From Holophagales bacterium (GTDB lineage Bacteria; Acidobacteriota; Thermoanaerobaculia; UBA5066): a stretch of DNA of 64,000 bases. This document shows positions 32,818 to 41,992 of this stretch, in pieces; the first letter of the stretch is position 1, and every line of letters starts with the position of its first letter. A program made the translations under genes and the position numbers. Below the pieces are notes generated by a model. The model had not been told where the DNA came from and did not search any database. It saw only the letters and a program-made list of their open reading frames with translations. The stretch spans positions 95,900-159,899 of the forward strand of contig JADJVF010000012.1 of NCBI GenBank assembly GCA_016716705.1, written 5' to 3'.

Positions 32818-33912
32818 ATGTCCTGGATCTACCTGACGAGCGGCCTCTTCCTGGGCTGGTCCCTCGGCGCCAACGACGCCGCGAACCTGTTCGGCACCGC
32901 CGTCGGGACGAAGATGCTGAGGTTCCGAACCGCCGCGCTCGTCGGGAGCGTCTTCGTCGTGATTGGGGCCGTCGCCGGGGCTCACGGGACATCCAAGACG
33001 CTCGGGAGGCTCGGGGCGATTGACGCCCCCGCGGGCGCGTTCATGGTCGCGCTGGCGGCGGCGCTGGCGGTCGTCCTCCTGCTGACGAAGAGCGGGCTCC
33101 CCGTCTCGATCACCCAGGCGATCGTCGGGGCGATCGTCGGCTGGAACCTCTTCACCGGCCGGCCGACCGACCTGAAGACGCTCGGCCAGCTCGTGTCGTC
33201 GTGGCTGATCAGCCCGCTCCTTTCGGCCCTGATCGCGGCGGCTCTCTTCGGAGCCACGCGCGCCTTTCTCCGCCGTTTGAAGGTCCACCTCCTGGAGGTC
33301 GACGCCTGGACGCGGGGCGCGCTCGTCGCCGCGGGAGCCTTCGGCGCCTTCAGCCTCGGGCAGAACGACATCGCCAACGTCATGGGGGTCTTCGTCCGCG
33401 TCTCCCCCTTCCCCGAGACGACCCGTTTCGGCCCGTTCGGCGCGACGAGCGTCGAGATGCTCTTCCTCCTCGGCGGGATCGCGATCGCCGTCGGCATCTG
33501 CACCTACTCGCACCGGGTCATGCTCCGGCTCGGCTCCGGGCTGACGTCGCTCTCGCCCCTCGGCGCGCTCATCGTGGTCCTGGCGGCGGCGACGGTCCTC
33601 TTCGTCTTCGGCTCGCCCGACCTGCAGCGGCTCGTGAAGGCCTGCCACCTGCCGGGCTGGCCGCTGCTGCCCGTCTCGGCGACGCAGGCGGTGGTGGGAG
33701 CGATCCTCGGGATCTCCGTCGTGAGGCGCAGCGGGATCCGGACGAAGGTGCTGGGGCAGATCGCCCTGGGCTGGCTCGTGGCGCCGGTGGCGGCGCTCGG
33801 GATCGCGCTCGTCGGCCTCTTCGTGCTCCAGAACGTCTTCGAGTTGCCGGTCAGCGCGGCTCCGAAGCCCGCAGCGACGGCGGGAGCGGTGGCCGGGACA
33901 CCCGTCTCCTGA
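32818..33912 (+). CDS. pit: PiT-family low-affinity inorganic phosphate transporter
   Basis: 364 residues, ATG 32818, about 10 membrane segments. Two inverted repeats carry the PiT signatures G-A-N-D-A-A-N-L-F-G-T-A near residue 19 and G-Q-N-D-I-A-N-V-M-G near residue 181, each with the N-D pair needed for phosphate and cation binding; T-Q-A-I-V-G and T-Q-A-V-V-G repeat likewise. It imports metal-phosphate or sodium-phosphate through the inner membrane. Last gene of the run DASS-anchored protein-DUF47-PiT, and the likely end point of the phosphate-releasing steps encoded upstream. Confidence 0.95.
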   Translation: MSWIYLTSGLFLGWSLGANDAANLFGTAVGTKMLRFRTAALVGSVFVVIGAVAGAHGTSKTLGRLGAIDAPAGAFMVALAAALAVVLLLTKSGLPVSITQAIVGAIVGWNLFTGRPTDLKTLGQLVSSWLISPLLSALIAAALFGATRAFLRRLKVHLLEVDAWTRGALVAAGAFGAFSLGQNDIANVMGVFVRVSPFPETTRFGPFGATSVEMLFLLGGIAIAVGICTYSHRVMLRLGSGLTSLSPLGALIVVLAAATVLFVFGSPDLQRLVKACHLPGWPLLPVSATQAVVGAILGISVVRRSGIRTKVLGQIALGWLVAPVAALGIALVGLFVLQNVFELPVSAAPKPAATAGAVAGTPVS

Positions 33913-33962
33913 AGCGCTCGAGCCGCAGCGGACGTCTTCCGGTTGCCGGTGTCGGCCCCTGG

Positions 33963-34773
33963 CTAGCCGTGCGGGAGCGCACCGGCGCGCCACGGCACGG
34001 GGCGCCTCGGCCTGCGGCTCCTGTACGAGCCGGCGGTCCTCGAGGCGCAGGGCCGCGAGGGAGCGGCCCCAGACGCAGCCCGCGTCGAGACCGGCCGCGT
34101 CGCTGCGGAGGAAGAGGCCGAGCGCGGCCCAGTGCCCGAAGACGACCGGCGTCCTCCTGCTCCGGCGCCCCGGAACGTCGAACCAGGGGACGAGGCCGGG
34201 CGGCGCATCGTCCGGGGGTCTGCTGACGCCCCACACGGGCTGACCGGACGCGTCGCAGTACCTGATCCGGGTCAGCGCGCGCGCGGCGAGGAGGTGCTCG
34301 GGGCCGGCGAAGCGCCCGTGGATCGTCGCGAGCGCGCGAGGGGCCGAAGGGCTCCGGAGCTCATCCTCCGCCTCCCGCGCGAGGCGCTCCGCCTCGGCGA
34401 CGGTCCAGGAGGGGAGTAGGCCGGCGTGGACGACGACGGCCCCCTCCGCCCGGAGGAGGAGAGGCCGTGCCCGCAGCCAGCCGAGGAGGGCGTCGCGGTC
34501 CGGTGCCTCGAGGACCTCGTCGAGGGTGTCGCGGGGCGCGGCCCGACGACCGCGACGGCCCGGGCGAGGTGGATGTCGTGGTTTCTGAGGACCGCCTCGA
34601 CGCGGTCTCCGGCGTCGGCCGCCCACCGGAGGACTCGAGGAGCGGGGTCCGCGATTGACGAGGTCCCCAACCAGGATGATCCGGTCGCCGGGGGGCGGGC
34701 CGCCGATTCGAACGAGGAGCCGCCGGAGAGTCTCGAAGCACCCCTGCACGTCCCCTATCGCCCAGGTTGCCAT
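33963..34773 (-). pseudogene. apaH: Symmetrical bis(5'-nucleosyl)-tetraphosphatase ApaH, at least two frame breaks
   Basis: From ATG 34773 the product starts M-A-T-W-A-I-G-D-V-Q-G-C and continues to G-D-L-V-N-R-G-P-R-S, both ApaH/PPP-phosphatase metal motifs. The frame then breaks near 34640; another frame gives V-L-R-W-A-A-D and L-R-N-H-D-I-H-L, and near 34545 it returns to the first frame with D-T-L-D-E-V-L-E-A-P-D, V-V-H-A-G-L-L-P and V-F-G-H-W-A-A-L-G. The end is uncertain: a stop at 33963 is reached with a third shift, otherwise the frame runs on antisense into pit. Together the pieces cover about 270 residues, ApaH length. It hydrolyses Ap4A. Either a decaying gene or indel errors. Confidence 0.75.
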
Positions 34774-34822
34774 TTCGCGAGGAGTCTACGGCCCGGCACG
34801 AAACTTGTATCGTTCGGCCTCC

Positions 34823-36235
34823 GTGACGCTCCGCCTGAAGCTCTTCGTCCTGATCGGTGGCCTCCTCGCCCTGATGGTGGGGGCCGAGTGGCTTCTCATC
34901 GAGACCCTCACGAAGGACCTGCGCGTCGAGGTGACCGCAGTCGCCACGTCGGTGGGGAAGGACATCGTCCGGATCCTCCACCCGGGCGACGGGAAGGGCG
35001 CGGGGTTCTCGGTTCCGGCTCCGGGCGTCCGGAAGATCGTCATCCACGACGAAGCGCACGTCGTGGCGCTCCCCACGGGGCCGTGGAGGAAGTGGCGACG
35101 GGGCCCGAGGGATCGGCAGGCGCCGAGGGAAACGGCGGGGAGCCGACGAAGCGAATCGTCGTGACGACGGTCCAGACGACCGGGGACGGGGCCGTCTCGT
35201 CGACGAAGAGCCGGACGACGGCCGGCGGGACCGGCTTCCTCTTCATCGAGGGGCCCGTGGCCCGGACGCGGATCCCCATTCCGGAAACCGGCGTGAAGGA
35301 AGCTGTCACCCGATTCCGGACGCGCCTCGTCCTCGGCTCGCTGGGCATCGTCGCCGTCGGTCTCCTGGCGGCCGCGTTCGTGGCGCACCGGGTGGCGCGC
35401 CCGCTCGTCGAGCTCTCCCGTGCGGCGCGCACCGTCGGCGAAGGGGCTTTCGGCGCGCAGGTGGTGACGCGCGAGGGGGGCGAGGTGGGCGAGGCGATCG
35501 CCGCGTTCAACCAGATGTCGTCCCGGCTCGAGGCCCTCGAGCGCGAGTCGCTCGCCCTGAAGGAACGCGAGCACCTCGGAGAGATGGGCGAGGTCGCTCG
35601 CGGCATGGCGCACGCCCTGCGCAACCCGCTCCACGCCGTCGGCCTCTCGGTGGACGAGCTCGCCTCGCGCCTTCCCGACGACCCCGGCGCCGCGGAGATG
35701 GCGGCCGCCGCCCGCCGCCAGATCGCGGGGGTCGACGGGACGATCCGCTCTTTCCTCGCGCTGGCGGCGGAGGGCGGGACGGAAGAAGACGTCGACATCC
35801 GGTCACTCGCGGAAGAAGTCGCCCTCTCCGTGCTCCAGGGTGCGCGTGGCAGGGTTCGCGTGGCCGTCGAGGCGGGAGAGGCCCGGCCACGGATCTGCGC
35901 GGTGGTGCCCGAGCTGCGCGCGGCGCTGCACGCCCTCGTGGTGAACGCCGTGGAGGCGAGCCCGGAGGGTGCCCGGATCGCCGTCCGGGTCGAGGCGCGG
36001 GACGGGGGCGGGGCACGGGTGACGGTCGAAGACGAGGGGCCGGGCCTTCCGGGCGAGGTTCGTTCTCGCCTCTTCACCCCCCACGTGACGACCAAGCCGA
36101 GCGGCTCGGGCATGGGCCTTTTCCTCGCCTACCGGATTGCCACCACGCGCTACGGCGGCGGCCTGGCGCTCGAGGAGCGCCTCCCGCGCGGGACGCGGGC
36201 CGTACTCGACCTCGGTCCGCGGATGGGAGGACGCC

Positions 36236-36243
<8 letters not shown>
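34823..36243 (+). CDS. Membrane sensor histidine kinase 2 (HAMP), one frameshift
   Basis: GTG start 34823 (V-T-L-R-L-K-L-F-V-L-I-G-G-L-L-A-L). First membrane span residues 6-24, then a short extracytoplasmic domain. Near 35078-35082 one base appears to be missing: reading shifts from A-L-P-T-G to V-E-E-V-A-T-G-P-E-G and continues to 36243. A second span (L-V-L-G-S-L-G-I-V-A-V-G-L-L) precedes a HAMP domain (A-R-P-L-V-E-L-S), a phospho-acceptor helix M-A-H-A-L-R-N-P-L-H-A-V-G, and an ATPase domain (V-V-N-A-V-E-A-S, D-E-G-P-G-L, G-S-G-M-G-L-F). Repaired length 473. It faces the periplasm and pairs with the regulator at 36236, like ZraS/ZraR-type envelope sensors. Confidence 0.85.
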
Positions 36244-37603
<1,360 letters not shown>

Positions 37604-37615
37604 GGCGCGGAGTAC

Positions 37616-37647
37616 CCCGTTTTCGGGATCGGTTTCCCCATTTGGGG
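37616..37647 (+). promoter_or_regulatory. Two tandem 12-bp palindromes, likely binding sites (UAS) for response regulator 2
   Basis: CCCGTTTTCGGG (37616-37627) and CCCCATTTGGGG (37636-37647) share the plan CCC-S-W-TTT-S-GGG and are 20 bp apart centre to centre, close to two helical turns. They begin 13 bases after the regulator stop and end 33 bases before a sigma-54 promoter. Two phased dimer sites upstream of a -24/-12 element are the usual layout for an NtrC-type activator. Confidence 0.65.
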
Positions 37648-37679
37648 AGACCCGGACCGGCCTGACGGCGCACGCCGGG

Positions 37680-37695
37680 TGGCCCACCCCTTGCG
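37680..37695 (+). promoter_or_regulatory. Sigma-54 (-24/-12) promoter of the exported protein gene
   Basis: TGGCCCACCCCTTGCG keeps TGGC, TTGC and the exact GG-N10-GC spacing of the sigma-54 consensus. It lies 53 bases upstream of the ATG at 37748 and just downstream of the paired palindromes. Confidence 0.65.
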
Positions 37696-37747
37696 AAGAG
37701 CGGAACGAAAGCGGCTGACGCCGACAAACAGCAATCGGAGGTTCACG

Positions 37748-38467
37748 ATGTCTCTCTCCCGCATTGTTCCCCGCGCCGCCCTCGGCGCCCTCACGCTTGG
37801 CGCCGTCTTCACCCTCGCCGCGCCGCTCATCCCCTTCTCCCAGACCGCCCAGGCGGGAGAGGAGAAGGAGGAGACGACGGTCACGATCTCCACCTCGAGG
37901 GACAAGGAAGCGACCGTCCTGAAGCTCGAGCCGATGAAGGCGGGCGAGACGAAGACGGTGACGTCCGAGTCGGGCAAGCCGGTCACCGTGACCCGGACCG
38001 AGGATGGCTACACGATCAAGACCGGCGAGCGCGAGATCAAGGTGAAGACGATGGGCGACGGGGAGGGCCCGCACGTCCTCCTTCCGGGCGGGAAGGAAGT
38101 TCACGTCGTGAGAGGGCATCACTGCGGAGACGACGACGACGTGAACATGGTCTTCACCGGTGACGACGGGAAGAAGGTCGTCGTGAAGAAGCGCGCCTAC
38201 GCGTACAGGATCGGAGACGACGCGCCGAAGGCGATTGCGGGCGACGTCCTGAAGAAGGCGGCGCCGAAGAGCCTCGAGAGCCTCGACCGCCCCACCCGCG
38301 ACGCCGTGGAGCGGGTCCTCCAGGAGATGCTCGACCAGGGGGACGTCTTCGCGCCCGGAGCGATGGCGATGTCGTGGCACGCGAAGGACGGAGGAGACGA
38401 GGACGGCAGCGGCGAGAGGGTGAAGGTGATGGTCATTCAGGAGAAGAAGGACGACGCGAAGAAGTAG
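37748..38467 (+). CDS. Exported Lys/Glu/Asp-rich protein, probable target of two-component system 2
   Basis: 239 residues, family not recognised. Signal peptide residues 1-35 (A-A-L-G-A-L-T-L-G-A-V-F-T-L-A, cleavage near T-A-Q-A-G). The mature protein is highly charged: E-E-K-E-E, T-S-R-D-K-E-A, an acidic G-H-H-C-G-D-D-D-D cluster that could bind metal, and a Lys/Asp-rich end (Q-E-K-K-D-D-A-K-K). Ribosome site GGAGG is present. It sits alone after regulator 2 behind a sigma-54 promoter with twin palindromes, resembling by position the periplasmic ZraP/CpxP-type products controlled by envelope-stress systems, though the sequence is not obviously ZraP. A role in metal or envelope stress is inference. 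Confidence 0.65.
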   Translation: MSLSRIVPRAALGALTLGAVFTLAAPLIPFSQTAQAGEEKEETTVTISTSRDKEATVLKLEPMKAGETKTVTSESGKPVTVTRTEDGYTIKTGEREIKVKTMGDGEGPHVLLPGGKEVHVVRGHHCGDDDDVNMVFTGDDGKKVVVKKRAYAYRIGDDAPKAIAGDVLKKAAPKSLESLDRPTRDAVERVLQEMLDQGDVFAPGAMAMSWHAKDGGDEDGSGERVKVMVIQEKKDDAKK

Positions 38468-38522
38468 CGTTCGTCTGGCCGGCGTTCTCCGTGCGAAGCT
38501 TCGCTCGACGGGGGACGCCGGC

Positions 38523-39429
38523 ATGACCCGCCACATCGGCACGAAGCTCACACACCTTGGCCTCCTCGGGATCGCCGGCGCGGCGGCCCTCGGCGGCGCC
38601 GCTCCTCCCGCGACCGAGCCACCGCTCCTCGGCACGAAGGACTACGTCGCCCGTGCGCTCGTCCCCGCCGACGAGCGCTTCGAGTACGGCTCCGGGCCCT
38701 CCCGTTTCGCGGACCTCTACCTCCCGAAGGGCGTCCGTCCGTATCGTCTCGTCGTCTTCTTTCACGGCGGCTGCTGGATGTCGGAGTACGGCCTCGATCC
38801 GGTCGGCGGCTTCTGCCGGGCCCTCGCGGACGAGACGGGTCTCGCCGTCCTGAACGTCGAGTACCGGCGGGCGGGTGAGGAGGGCGGGGGCTGGCCGGGG
38901 ACGTTTCATGACGCCGCCGCGGCCCTGGACTTCGTCGACGAGCTCTCGACGAGGGCTCCGGTCTCCTCGCGAGGCGTCATCGTCGCGGGGCACTCGGCGG
39001 GGGCACACCTCGCGCTCTGGCTCGCCGCGAGGGCGGGGCTCCCGTTCGACGATCCTCTCCGGACCCCAGTCCGCATCCGTCCGTCTCGCGTCGTCGCCCT
39101 GGCCCCGCTCGCGGACCTCGCCGACGTTCCGGGCACGGCGTGCGCAGGGGCGCTCGACGGTCTCCTCGGACCACCTTCCCTGCGGGAGACCCGCCTCCGC
39201 TCGGCGTCCCCGGCGGCGCGCCTCCCGCTCGGGGTACCGCAGGTCCTCGTGGCGGGGCGCGCGACCGGATCGTCCCCGTCGCTCTGGCCGGTGCCTACGC
39301 CGGAAGGCCCGCGCTGCCGGAGATGCGGTCTCTCTCGTCGAGATCCCCTCGGCCGGCCACTTCGAGCTCGTCACGCCCGGTTCCCCGGCGTGGCCGGCGG
39401 TGCGGGAGGCGTTCCGCGAGGAGCGCTGA
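38523..39429 (+). CDS. Exported alpha/beta hydrolase (esterase, kynurenine-formamidase-like), two frame breaks near the 3' end
   Basis: ATG 38523, signal-like hydrophobic N-terminus, then oxyanion motif F-F-H-G-G-C-W and nucleophile elbow V-A-G-H-S-A-G-A-H, as in carboxylesterase/formamidase hydrolases of the HGG class. Near 39258 one missing base shifts the frame to A-R-D-R-I-V-P-V-A (expected acid region), and near 39315 a second gives G-D-A-V-S-L-V-E-I-P-S-A-G-H-F-E-L-V with the catalytic His, ending at 39429. Repaired length is about 302. The unrepaired frame runs to 39503 through Arg-rich sequence. Substrate unknown; it probably cleaves an ester or amide outside the cytoplasm. Confidence 0.75.
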
Positions 39430-39571
39430 CCGCCTCCCAACTGGGCGGTCCTGACAGCGAACGCATTCCCTTGACTCTTCCGCGCTGCAGCACCACCTTC
39501 TGAGTAACCGGAGGGTGTGTTGTTCGTCTCCGTGCCTCGGTACGGAGATGCTGTCTCCATCGGAGGCGGAA
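39430..39571 (+). promoter_or_regulatory. Leader region before acpS with a stem-loop
   Basis: 142 bases without a gene. Near its start an imperfect hairpin (CCGCCTCCCA..GGGCGG) may end the esterase message. A perfect 7-bp stem TCTCCGT/ACGGAGA (39527-39533 and 39542-39548) lies just upstream of the GGAGG that serves the ATG at 39572. TTGACT at 39471 could be a -35 box, but no convincing -10 follows. Confidence 0.35.
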
Positions 39572-39946
39572 ATGATCGTAGGGATCGGGACCGATCTCCT
39601 CGACGTCGGTCGTATGGCGGGCGAGCTGGCCCGCGAGGGAGCGGGGTTTCGAGACGACGTCTTCACGACGGGCGAAATCGCCTACTGCGAGGCCCACGCC
39701 CATCCCGCCCGGCACTTCGCCGCCCGCTTCGCGGCGAAAGAAGCGTGCTGGAAAGCGCTCGGCGTCCCGGGCGACGGCGTGTCCCTCAGGGACGTCGAAG
39801 TCGAGAAGCCGGAGGCCGGTCCTCCCCGCCTCGTCCTGAGGGGGCGGGCGAATGCGGTGGCCGAGGCGCTCGGCGTGAAGCGAGCCCTCGTCTCCCTGTC
39901 GCACACGTCCACGCTCGCCCAGGCAAGCGTGGTGCTCGAAGGTTGA
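39572..39946 (+). CDS. acpS: Holo-[acyl-carrier-protein] synthase AcpS
   Basis: 124 residues from ATG 39572 with GGAGG upstream; earlier in-frame starts add unrelated sequence. AcpS signatures are I-V-G-I-G-T-D-L-L-D-V at the N-terminus (magnesium-binding Asp) and A-A-R-F-A-A-K-E-A-C-W-K-A-L-G near residue 50 (catalytic Glu/Lys). It transfers phosphopantetheine from CoA to a carrier protein. It is followed by an acyl ligase and a carrier protein gene, so it may serve this dedicated ACP rather than, or as well as, that of fatty acid synthesis. Confidence 0.92.
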   Translation: MIVGIGTDLLDVGRMAGELAREGAGFRDDVFTTGEIAYCEAHAHPARHFAARFAAKEACWKALGVPGDGVSLRDVEVEKPEAGPPRLVLRGRANAVAEALGVKRALVSLSHTSTLAQASVVLEG

Positions 39947-39969
39947 ACGATGCCCGAAAGGAGATCCGG

Positions 39970-41730
39970 ATGAGGAACGGAGAAACGATCGGCCCGGCGC
40001 TCCTCGAGCTCCCGCGAACCGAGGTCCGTCCGCCGAACATCGGCTCGTGGGAGGAGGCGAGGAAGGGCTTCGCCTGGTCCGTCGCCGAGCGCGAGCTCGG
40101 GTGGGGGCGGGGCGACCCGGTCAACATCGGCTGGAACCTATCGGACCGGATCTGCCGCCTCGGCCGCGCGCAGAAGCCGGCTCTCGTCTGGGAGGGGGCC
40201 GAGGGGCAGGAACGGTGCTACACGTTCGACGACCTGAGGGTCCTCTCGAACACGATGGCCGCGTGGCTCGGCGAGCGGGGAGTGGGACCCGGCGAGCGCG
40301 TCTGCCTCTTCCTCGACCGCGTCCCCGAGCTCTACCTCGCGTTCGTCGGCATCCTGAAGCTGGGTGCGGTCGTCCAGCCCCTCTTCTCGGCGTTCGGCGA
40401 GGAGTCGCTCGCCACGCGCCTTCTCGACGCGGGGACGTGCTGCGTCGTCACCCAGCGCAAGCACCTGCCGAAGGTGCGACGGGCGCGGACGCTCCTCCCC
40501 GACCTGCGCCTCGTCGTCGTCGTCGATGCCGGAGACGCGAAGCTCGGGGAGGGCGAGGTCGCGTTCGACCTCGACGCCGAACCGCGCGTCGAGAGCTACG
40601 AGGTCTTCCCCGCGCAGCCCGAGACGCCGTCGGTCCTCCACTACACCTCGGGGACGACGGGACAGCCGAAGGGGGCGCAGCACGTCCACCGCTCGCTCGT
40701 CTCCCAGTTCCTGACGACGAAGTGGGTCCTCGACCTGAAGGAAGACGACGTCTACTGGTGTAACGCCGACCCCGGGTGGGTCACCGGGACGTCGTACGGG
40801 ATCATCGGGCCCTGGTCGAACGGCGTGACGCAGGTCGTCCTCGACGCCGGCTTCGGCGCCGAGCGCTGGTACTCTTTCCTCGAGAAGCGGCGCGTCACCG
40901 TCTGGTACTCCGCGCCGACCGCGATCCGCCTCCTGATGAAGGAGGGGCTCGTGCCCGTGAGGCGCCACGACCTCTCGGCCCTCCGGCACCTGGCGAGCGT
41001 CGGCGAGCCGCTCAACCCCGAGGCGGTCCACTGGTCGCGCGACGCGTACGGCCTGCCGTTCCACGACACGTTCTGGCAGACGGAGACGGGCTGCATCGTC
41101 GTCTCGAACTACCCCGGCATGCCGATCAAGGCGGGCTCGATGGGCAAGCCCTTCCCCGGCATCACCGCGGCGATCCTCGACCTGAAGACGTTCGAGCCGA
41201 TCGCCGAACCGGGGCGCGTCGGGATGATCGGCCTCGTCCCCGGATGGCCCTCGATGATCCGGGGCTACTGGAACAACCCCGCGGGCTACGCGAAGAAGTT
41301 CGCGAACGGCTGGTACCTCACGGGCGACCGCGGGACCGTCGACGCCGACGGCTACTTCTGGTTCGTGGGGCGCGACGACGACGTCATCAACACCGGCGGG
41401 CACCTCGTCGGGCCGTTCGAGGTGGAGTCGGCCCTCCTCGAGCATCCGGCGGTGGCGGAGTCGGCCGCGGTGGCCAAGCCGGACCCGGTGAACATGGAGG
41501 TCGTCAAGGCGTTCGTCACGCTCAAGCCGGGACGCGAAGCGTCTCCCGACCTCGAGCTCGAGATCATGAACTTCGTCCGCAAGCGCCTCTCTCCCATCGC
41601 CATGCCGCAGGAGATCGCCTTCGTCCCGTCGCTCCCGAGGACGCGGAGCGGAAAGATCGTGAGGCGGGTCCTGCGCGCACAGGAGTTCGGAGAGCCGCTC
41701 GGCGACGTCTCGACGCTGATGGAGGACTGA
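39970..41730 (+). CDS. Acyl-CoA/acyl-ACP synthetase of the acetyl-CoA-synthetase-like family
   Basis: 586 residues from ATG 39970 with AAAGGAG. AMP-binding motif Y-T-S-G-T-T-G-Q-P-K-G, Q-T-E-T-G, Y-L-T-G-D-R-G and the terminal catalytic Lys in T-R-S-G-K-I-V-R-R place it among ANL adenylating enzymes; G-W-V-T-G-T-S-Y-G and W-W/F-Q-T-E-T-G are acetyl-CoA-synthetase-like. It activates a carboxylic acid to an adenylate and loads CoA or a phosphopantetheine arm. Genes 3 bases downstream (ACP) and upstream (AcpS) suggest the acceptor is that carrier protein. Chain length specificity cannot be read. Confidence 0.88.
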   Translation: MRNGETIGPALLELPRTEVRPPNIGSWEEARKGFAWSVAERELGWGRGDPVNIGWNLSDRICRLGRAQKPALVWEGAEGQERCYTFDDLRVLSNTMAAWLGERGVGPGERVCLFLDRVPELYLAFVGILKLGAVVQPLFSAFGEESLATRLLDAGTCCVVTQRKHLPKVRRARTLLPDLRLVVVVDAGDAKLGEGEVAFDLDAEPRVESYEVFPAQPETPSVLHYTSGTTGQPKGAQHVHRSLVSQFLTTKWVLDLKEDDVYWCNADPGWVTGTSYGIIGPWSNGVTQVVLDAGFGAERWYSFLEKRRVTVWYSAPTAIRLLMKEGLVPVRRHDLSALRHLASVGEPLNPEAVHWSRDAYGLPFHDTFWQTETGCIVVSNYPGMPIKAGSMGKPFPGITAAILDLKTFEPIAEPGRVGMIGLVPGWPSMIRGYWNNPAGYAKKFANGWYLTGDRGTVDADGYFWFVGRDDDVINTGGHLVGPFEVESALLEHPAVAESAAVAKPDPVNMEVVKAFVTLKPGREASPDLELEIMNFVRKRLSPIAMPQEIAFVPSLPRTRSGKIVRRVLRAQEFGEPLGDVSTLMED

Positions 41731-41732
41731 CC

Positions 41733-41990
41733 ATGGACGACCTTCGGATCGCGATCCTGGACTACGTCCGCCGCGAGTACCTCGAGGAGGACGACGAACG
41801 GACGCTGTCGCCTTCGACCCGCCTCATCTCGGGCGGCATCGTCGATTCCTTCTCGATGGTCTCGCTCAAGCGCTTCCTCGAGCGGAAGTACGACGTGAAG
41901 ATCCCCGACGCGGACGCCTCGCCGGAGGCGTTCGACACGGTCGACTCGATCGCCGCCCTCGTCGAGCGCCTCGCGGCGGTGAGGGCCTGA
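41733..41990 (+). CDS. Acyl carrier protein (dedicated)
   Basis: 85 residues from ATG 41733, 2 bases after the ligase stop. Acidic four-helix ACP with the phosphopantetheine Ser in G-G-I-V-D-S-F-S-M-V-S-L and a second half K-Y-D-V-K-I-P-D-A-D-A-S-P-E. The G-G-x-x-D-S-F pattern is that of specialised ACPs found in lipid or secondary pathways rather than the D-S-L-D of the housekeeping fatty acid ACP. It would receive an acyl group from the adjacent ligase and present it to the adjacent alpha-oxoamine synthase, whose GTG start follows 2 bases later. Confidence 0.88.
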   Translation: MDDLRIAILDYVRREYLEEDDERTLSPSTRLISGGIVDSFSMVSLKRFLERKYDVKIPDADASPEAFDTVDSIAALVERLAAVRA

Positions 41991-41992
41991 CC

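Noticed and set aside
32125..34773. 882-codon minus-strand frame opposite DUF47 and pit
   Set aside because: Only the first part is ApaH; the rest is antisense to clear transporter genes.
33963..34773. apaH as a true genomic pseudogene
   Set aside because: Not concluded: many similar one-base breaks in essential genes in this window point to sequence errors; left as frame-broken with cause open.
39471..39500. TTGACT as a promoter of the acpS operon
   Set aside because: No acceptable -10 hexamer at 16-18 bases; kept only as part of the leader description.
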